Below, piece after piece: positions 60,906 through 64,000 of a DNA stretch of 64,000 nucleotides. The DNA comes from Actinomycetota bacterium (lineage in GTDB: Bacteria > Actinomycetota > Acidimicrobiia > Acidimicrobiales > Poriferisodalaceae). The notes beneath the pieces were generated by a model, which made no database searches, had not been told where the DNA came from, and saw only the letters and a program-made list of their open reading frames with translations. The stretch's first letter is position 1, and each line of letters opens with the position of its first letter. The DNA is taken from the NCBI GenBank assembly GCA_014238065.1, contig JABABU010000044.1, forward strand, positions 48,649 through 112,648. The letters run 5' to 3'. A program made the position numbers and the translations under genes.

Positions 60906-61028
60906 TCAGCCAGCTACGACTTGGACGTCGACCGCTGTCGCGACGCTGAGCGCTTCGACCAGGTCTTCGGCCGACGTCTGATCCGAGAACAGAATCGGCC
61001 CGCCGAGCAGGACCATATCGGTTGCCAT
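60906..61028 (-). CDS. Very short open frame, possible gene remnant
   Basis: 40 codons with Shine-Dalgarno-like GGGGGAG 10 bp upstream of ATG. The peptide (MVLLGGPILFSDQTSAEDLV, then EALSVATAVDVQVVAG) has a protein-like pattern of alternating hydrophobic and acidic residues, as in the end of a globular protein, but no family is recognised. The frame is cut by a stop just upstream. It may be a small real protein or the tail of a deleted gene. The rest of the 330-bp space between 60888 and 61221 shows nothing else. Confidence 0.25.
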   Translation of the reverse strand: MATDMVLLGGPILFSDQTSAEDLVEALSVATAVDVQVVAG

Positions 61029-61221
61029 CGCCAGCGCACTCCCCCGTCAGCCTCGAGCAGGCTGCCTCTTCACCCCCGACACGAACAAACAATCACGGCT
61101 CACCAAAGCCGACGGCCCAGTTCTTGCAACTCGGTCGTGGACTGTGTCAGGCGACCCAGAACTCGGGAGCCTTCTCCAGGCTGGGCCGGGACATAGCTGG
61201 TACTCAGCTTCAGGTTGTACA

Positions 61222-62865
61222 TCACTCGCCACCGTGCGTTTCGGTGGGGCGCGCTCGTCGAGCCAGGTCGGCCAGGTCGAGGCTGGTGTTCAGACTGCCG
61301 AACTCGCTACCCCAGTCGCCGTCGAGGCGGGACTGCACGTATGCGCCCGCGATCGTAGGTTCGTGACGCAGGCACAACGAAGCACCCCAGCACACGGCAA
61401 GCTGCTCGACAAGGCTGCGGGCGGCGGCTTCATCGACTGGTCCGGCCAGCGCCCGCTTGAGTCGGTCGAGTTCGCGGTCGAAAACCCGGTCGGCGCCTCT
61501 TGCAGACGACAACTCATCGATGAAGGCCTGGCCGGACTCAGGTGAGCGTTGCAAGGCGCGGACCACGTCGAGAGCGATGACGTTGCCGGCGCCTTCCCAG
61601 ATGGCGTTGAGCGGTGCCTCGCGGTAGAGCCGGGGGAGGATCGACTCTTCGACGTAGCCGTTGCCGCCGACACATTCGAGGGCCTCGCGCACGACCGGGC
61701 TCGACCGTTTGGAGAGCCAGTACTTCGCCACTGCTGATGACAGTCTCAGGAAGACGAATTCGTGTTCGTCGATGGGTGCGCGCTCGTAGGCCCCGGCGAG
61801 ACGCATGACCATCATGGTGCCGACCTCGGTTTCGAGCTCCAGGTCGGCGAGCACGTTCTGCATCAGCGGCTTGTCGATGAGCAGTCCCCCAAAGGCCTCG
61901 CGCTGGCCGAGGTGCCACGCGGCCTGGCTCACCGCTTGACGCATCAGCGAAACCGACCAGTTGGTGACGTCGACTCGGGTGGCGTTGACCATCTTGATGA
62001 TGACGTTGACGCCGCGGCCCTCCTCCCCCACCAGCCATCCGGCAGCGTCGGTGAATTCAAGTTCGGCCGACGCGTTGGAGCGGTTACCCAGCTTGTCCTT
62101 CAGTCGCATCAACCTCAGCGGGTTGCGGGTGCCATCGGGCAGGATTCGGGGCACGAGGAAACAGGAGATGCCACCTGGTGCCTGTGCAAGCACCAGGAAC
62201 GCGTCACACATCGGGGCCGAGCTGAACCACTTGTGTCCAGTGAGTCGGTACTCGCCGCCCGGCCCTCCGCCGTAGGCAGGGACTGCGACCGACGTGTTGG
62301 CCCGGACGTCGCTGCCGCCCTGCTTTTCGGTCAGCCCCATGCCCAGCAGGTTCCCGGCCTTTGCCGCCGGGTCGATCAACCGCGGGTCATAGGAGCGAGT
62401 ACGGATGCGTGGCTCCCAGACAGCTGCCAGATCCGGTTCCTCCCTGAGAGCGGGAAGGACCGCTCCCGTCATCGAAATCGGACAGCCGTGGCCGACCTCA
62501 ACTTGGCTCACCAGATGCATCCGGGCCGTACGGGCCACATACGAGCCGTCGCCGGGGGTGCCGCCGTAGTGCGAGGCGTGGATGCCGGCACCGACCGACA
62601 ACTCCATCATCCTGTGATACGACGGGTGGTAGCGGACCTCGTCGATCCGCTCGCCGAAGCGGTCGTGGGTGACCAACTCCGGTCCGAAGCGGTTGGCTTC
62701 GAATCCCCAGCGGTAGACCTCCTCGGAGCCGACCCGTCGACCGAACTCGACCAGCCCTGCATCGGCCGACCCCGCCCCCTCCCTCTCGACGGCGCGACGC
62801 AAGACCGGGTCCGAGGTGTAGAGGTTGTAGGGCTCCAGAGAACTCAGCCACGAGTGCGATGTCAT
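61222..62865 (-). CDS. Acyl-CoA dehydrogenase, AidB-like
   Basis: 547 residues, the length of the AidB/ACAD-11-like group, longer than common ACADs by an N-terminal domain. Motifs: MGLTEKQGGSDVRANTS (flavin contacts), LTGHKWFSSAPMCDAFLVLA, MVNATRVDVTNWSVSLMRQA, ECVGGNGYVEES (diagnostic of the AidB type) and LYREAPLNAIWEGAGNVIA. E. coli AidB is linked to alkylation response; actinobacterial homologues are often catabolic. The ATG is coupled (TGATG) to the end of an upstream GcvT-type fragment, showing that this unit was once an operon. Confidence 0.92.
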   Translation of the reverse strand: MTSHSWLSSLEPYNLYTSDPVLRRAVEREGAGSADAGLVEFGRRVGSEEVYRWGFEANRFGPELVTHDRFGERIDEVRYHPSYHRMMELSVGAGIHASHYGGTPGDGSYVARTARMHLVSQVEVGHGCPISMTGAVLPALREEPDLAAVWEPRIRTRSYDPRLIDPAAKAGNLLGMGLTEKQGGSDVRANTSVAVPAYGGGPGGEYRLTGHKWFSSAPMCDAFLVLAQAPGGISCFLVPRILPDGTRNPLRLMRLKDKLGNRSNASAELEFTDAAGWLVGEEGRGVNVIIKMVNATRVDVTNWSVSLMRQAVSQAAWHLGQREAFGGLLIDKPLMQNVLADLELETEVGTMMVMRLAGAYERAPIDEHEFVFLRLSSAVAKYWLSKRSSPVVREALECVGGNGYVEESILPRLYREAPLNAIWEGAGNVIALDVVRALQRSPESGQAFIDELSSARGADRVFDRELDRLKRALAGPVDEAAARSLVEQLAVCWGASLCLRHEPTIAGAYVQSRLDGDWGSEFGSLNTSLDLADLARRARPTETHGGE

Positions 62866-63101
62866 CAGCAGACCTCCGGCATCTCGACCAGCTTCCCTCG
62901 GGGAATCAAGCCCTCGGCGTCGCACATCGGCAGGGTCCACAGTTGGCAGCGACGAACCTCGCCGTCGGCGCATACGACATCGACCACCGCTACCGGCCCG
63001 ATCTCGGTGTTGTCGATGCAGATGATCGCCACGCCGCACTGTTGGTAGGGCGACCACCCACTCGAACAGACCCGGCCCACCGGACGACCGTCGACGGGTC
63101 T
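62865..63101 (-). pseudogene. C-terminal fragment of an aminomethyltransferase/DMSP-demethylase-type (GcvT) protein
   Basis: A 78-codon open stretch ending in TGATG overlap with the AidB-like gene. DGRPVGRVCSSGWSPY followed by GVAIICIDNTE and VDVVCADGEVRRCQLWTLPM matches the last beta-barrel domain of GcvT-family proteins (dGrpVGrVTSaawSP...). A stop codon precedes it in frame, and sequence further left is AT-rich and unrelated. It is therefore truncated. Members include GcvT, DmdA (DMSP demethylase) and N-demethylase subunits; the coupling with an acyl-CoA dehydrogenase makes a DmdA-like origin worth noting. Confidence 0.6.
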
Positions 63102-63263
63102 TCACCATGTTCTGAGTCACTCACAAAAACCTGCTTTGACTATCACGAACGTACCAAATAGTTCAACTACGAAGCCACCGTGACCCTAGGATTTGACGAA
63201 TGTGGCCAAAGGTGCTGAGCTTCGGATCCACGTGTTTTCCACTACTTATGACGAAAGTCGAAT

Positions 63264-63557
63264 ATGTCTCAAACTATTCACGTTGTATTCCCATGCCAAG
63301 AAGGCAAGGGCCCTGAATTGATCGAAATTCTCCGCGGAGCTCTCGCCGACACCCGTGCCTTTGAAGGCTGCGAATCGATCGAGGTTTACAGCGACGACAG
63401 CAACCCAGATACTGTCGTTCTCTGGGAGAAATTTGCAGTCAAAGAAAATCATCAAGCCTACCTCCAATGGCGGATGGACACCGGTCTTCCCGAACTACTT
63501 GCCCCCGTATTGGCAGGGCATCTCCAGGTCACCTATCTAGATAGTCACGACGCCTAG
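63264..63557 (+). CDS. Antibiotic biosynthesis monooxygenase (ABM) domain protein
   Basis: 97 residues of the dimeric ferredoxin-like ABM fold (YgiN type). VVFPCQEGKGPELIEILRGA forms the first strand and helix, ADTRAFEGCESIEVYSDDS the second, and DTVVLWEKFAVKENHQAYLQ the third strand and helix; FEGCESIEV is the usual conserved turn. Such proteins act as cofactor-free monooxygenases or simple ligand-binding dimers. It lies in AT-richer DNA, separate in composition from the genes to its left. Confidence 0.82.
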   Translation: MSQTIHVVFPCQEGKGPELIEILRGALADTRAFEGCESIEVYSDDSNPDTVVLWEKFAVKENHQAYLQWRMDTGLPELLAPVLAGHLQVTYLDSHDA

Positions 63558-64000
63558 CAGCTTCGCTGATCGCCTCTCAGATCGTAATTGGCCAAATCAA
63601 TTTTGGATGAGCCTTCAACTCCACGAGAGCTCATCTCGTTTTGTCTGCTCACCTAAACAGCATCGTTAGCTTTGCAGGCTCGTCCGAGCACTCAATTTCT
63701 TGACGTGGTTATGATCAAACCATGATTGATTTCGGCATAAACGTGCCGTATCGATCCGGCCATCACGATCACGCTCGAACACGACATCACCTGCGACGAC
63801 ATGGTCCTTGATCGCGACCACCTCGTATGGGCCCACAACCCCGGCGTCGACTTTCTCGCCGCCCACCACTGCCCCTCATAACATCGGGTTCGCGCTGCTT
63901 TTTCGGCGCCATTGCCAGCCAACTCCTCAACGGAGCCGCCATCGACCCTCGCGTCAACTACGAAATTCCCGCCATCGCCGCGGTCCGTACAGCCCTCACC
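63558..64000. other. Right end of window, no confident gene
   Basis: About 440 bp after the ABM gene. AT-richer at first. A plus-strand stretch around 63757-63880 translates as AITITLEHDITCDDMVLDRD then HLVWAHNPGVDFLAAHHCP before a stop, which looks protein-like but has no start of its own in good context and no recognised family. It may be the decayed end of a gene. The last 120 bp are open to the edge in more than one frame. Confidence 0.35.

Noticed and set aside
1..64000. CRISPR arrays, tRNA/rRNA genes, insertion sequences, prophage or integrase genes
   Set aside because: No spaced direct repeats, tRNA-like cloverleaf, transposase or phage protein was seen by eye; a tRNA scan would be decisive.

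Overview
The window is GC-rich, densely coded chromosomal DNA from what looks like an actinobacterium, possibly of the Acidimicrobiia. Supporting signs are frequent GTG starts, many 4-bp start/stop overlaps (ATGA, GTGA, TGATG), an F420/FMN luciferase-like oxidoreductase, several acyl-CoA dehydrogenases, and TetR/MarR regulators embedded in catabolic operons. The taxonomy is inference. I saw no rRNA, tRNA, CRISPR array, transposase, integrase or phage gene. Almost everything is uptake and breakdown of small organic nitrogen, osmolyte and organic-acid compounds.

Left part (1-23.1 kb). A plus-strand run of nine tightly coupled genes (1-8213) holds an Old-Yellow-Enzyme-type oxidoreductase (cut by the left edge), an enolase-superfamily enzyme, an SDR, a gamma-butyrobetaine-dioxygenase-like enzyme, a TetR regulator, an Asp/Glu-racemase-like protein, a sulfotransferase-like protein and both subunits of aconitase X. 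Next come a TauD-type dioxygenase, a small basic protein, a broken TauD remnant, an enoyl-CoA hydratase/isomerase, and a four-gene run of carnitine-dehydrogenase-like protein, class II aldolase, PhyH dioxygenase and FAD oxidase. A second group resembles ectoine breakdown (DoeA and DoeB homologues) with two more PhyH dioxygenases and a Cys/Met-type PLP enzyme. An acyl-CoA dehydrogenase and a CaiB-type CoA-transferase close this part.

Middle (23.1-45.6 kb). A seven-gene minus-strand run (two MaoC hydratases, TetR, CoA-ester lyase, MmgE/PrpD protein, MFS transporter, aldo/keto reductase) resembles C5-dicarboxylate (itaconate/mesaconate-type) catabolism. It is preceded by a palindrome lying exactly in a promoter spacer. 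Next are an LLM flavin oxidoreductase, NUDIX hydrolase, flavin monooxygenase-like protein, Cys-type sulfatase, cupin and fatty acid desaturase. A tryptophan/kynurenine operon follows: MarR, 3-hydroxyanthranilate dioxygenase, kynureninase, kynurenine monooxygenase, tryptophan dioxygenase, then an aldehyde dehydrogenase, a DapA-family lyase, an aspartate-dehydrogenase-like protein and an MFS exporter. Its promoter is very clear and implies a leaderless mRNA.

Right part (45.6-64 kb). Mixed metabolic genes: small membrane protein, CocE-type hydrolase, TauD dioxygenase, threonine aldolase, CobW GTPase coupled to an amidohydrolase, FAD oxidase, acetolactate decarboxylase, acyl-CoA ligase, a decayed P450 end, MalY-type lyase, alpha/beta-hydrolase-like protein, tartrate-dehydrogenase-like enzyme, AidB-like acyl-CoA dehydrogenase, a truncated GcvT/DmdA-type end, and an ABM-domain monooxygenase in visibly AT-richer DNA. 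The gene remnants and the composition change suggest that this end has been rearranged.
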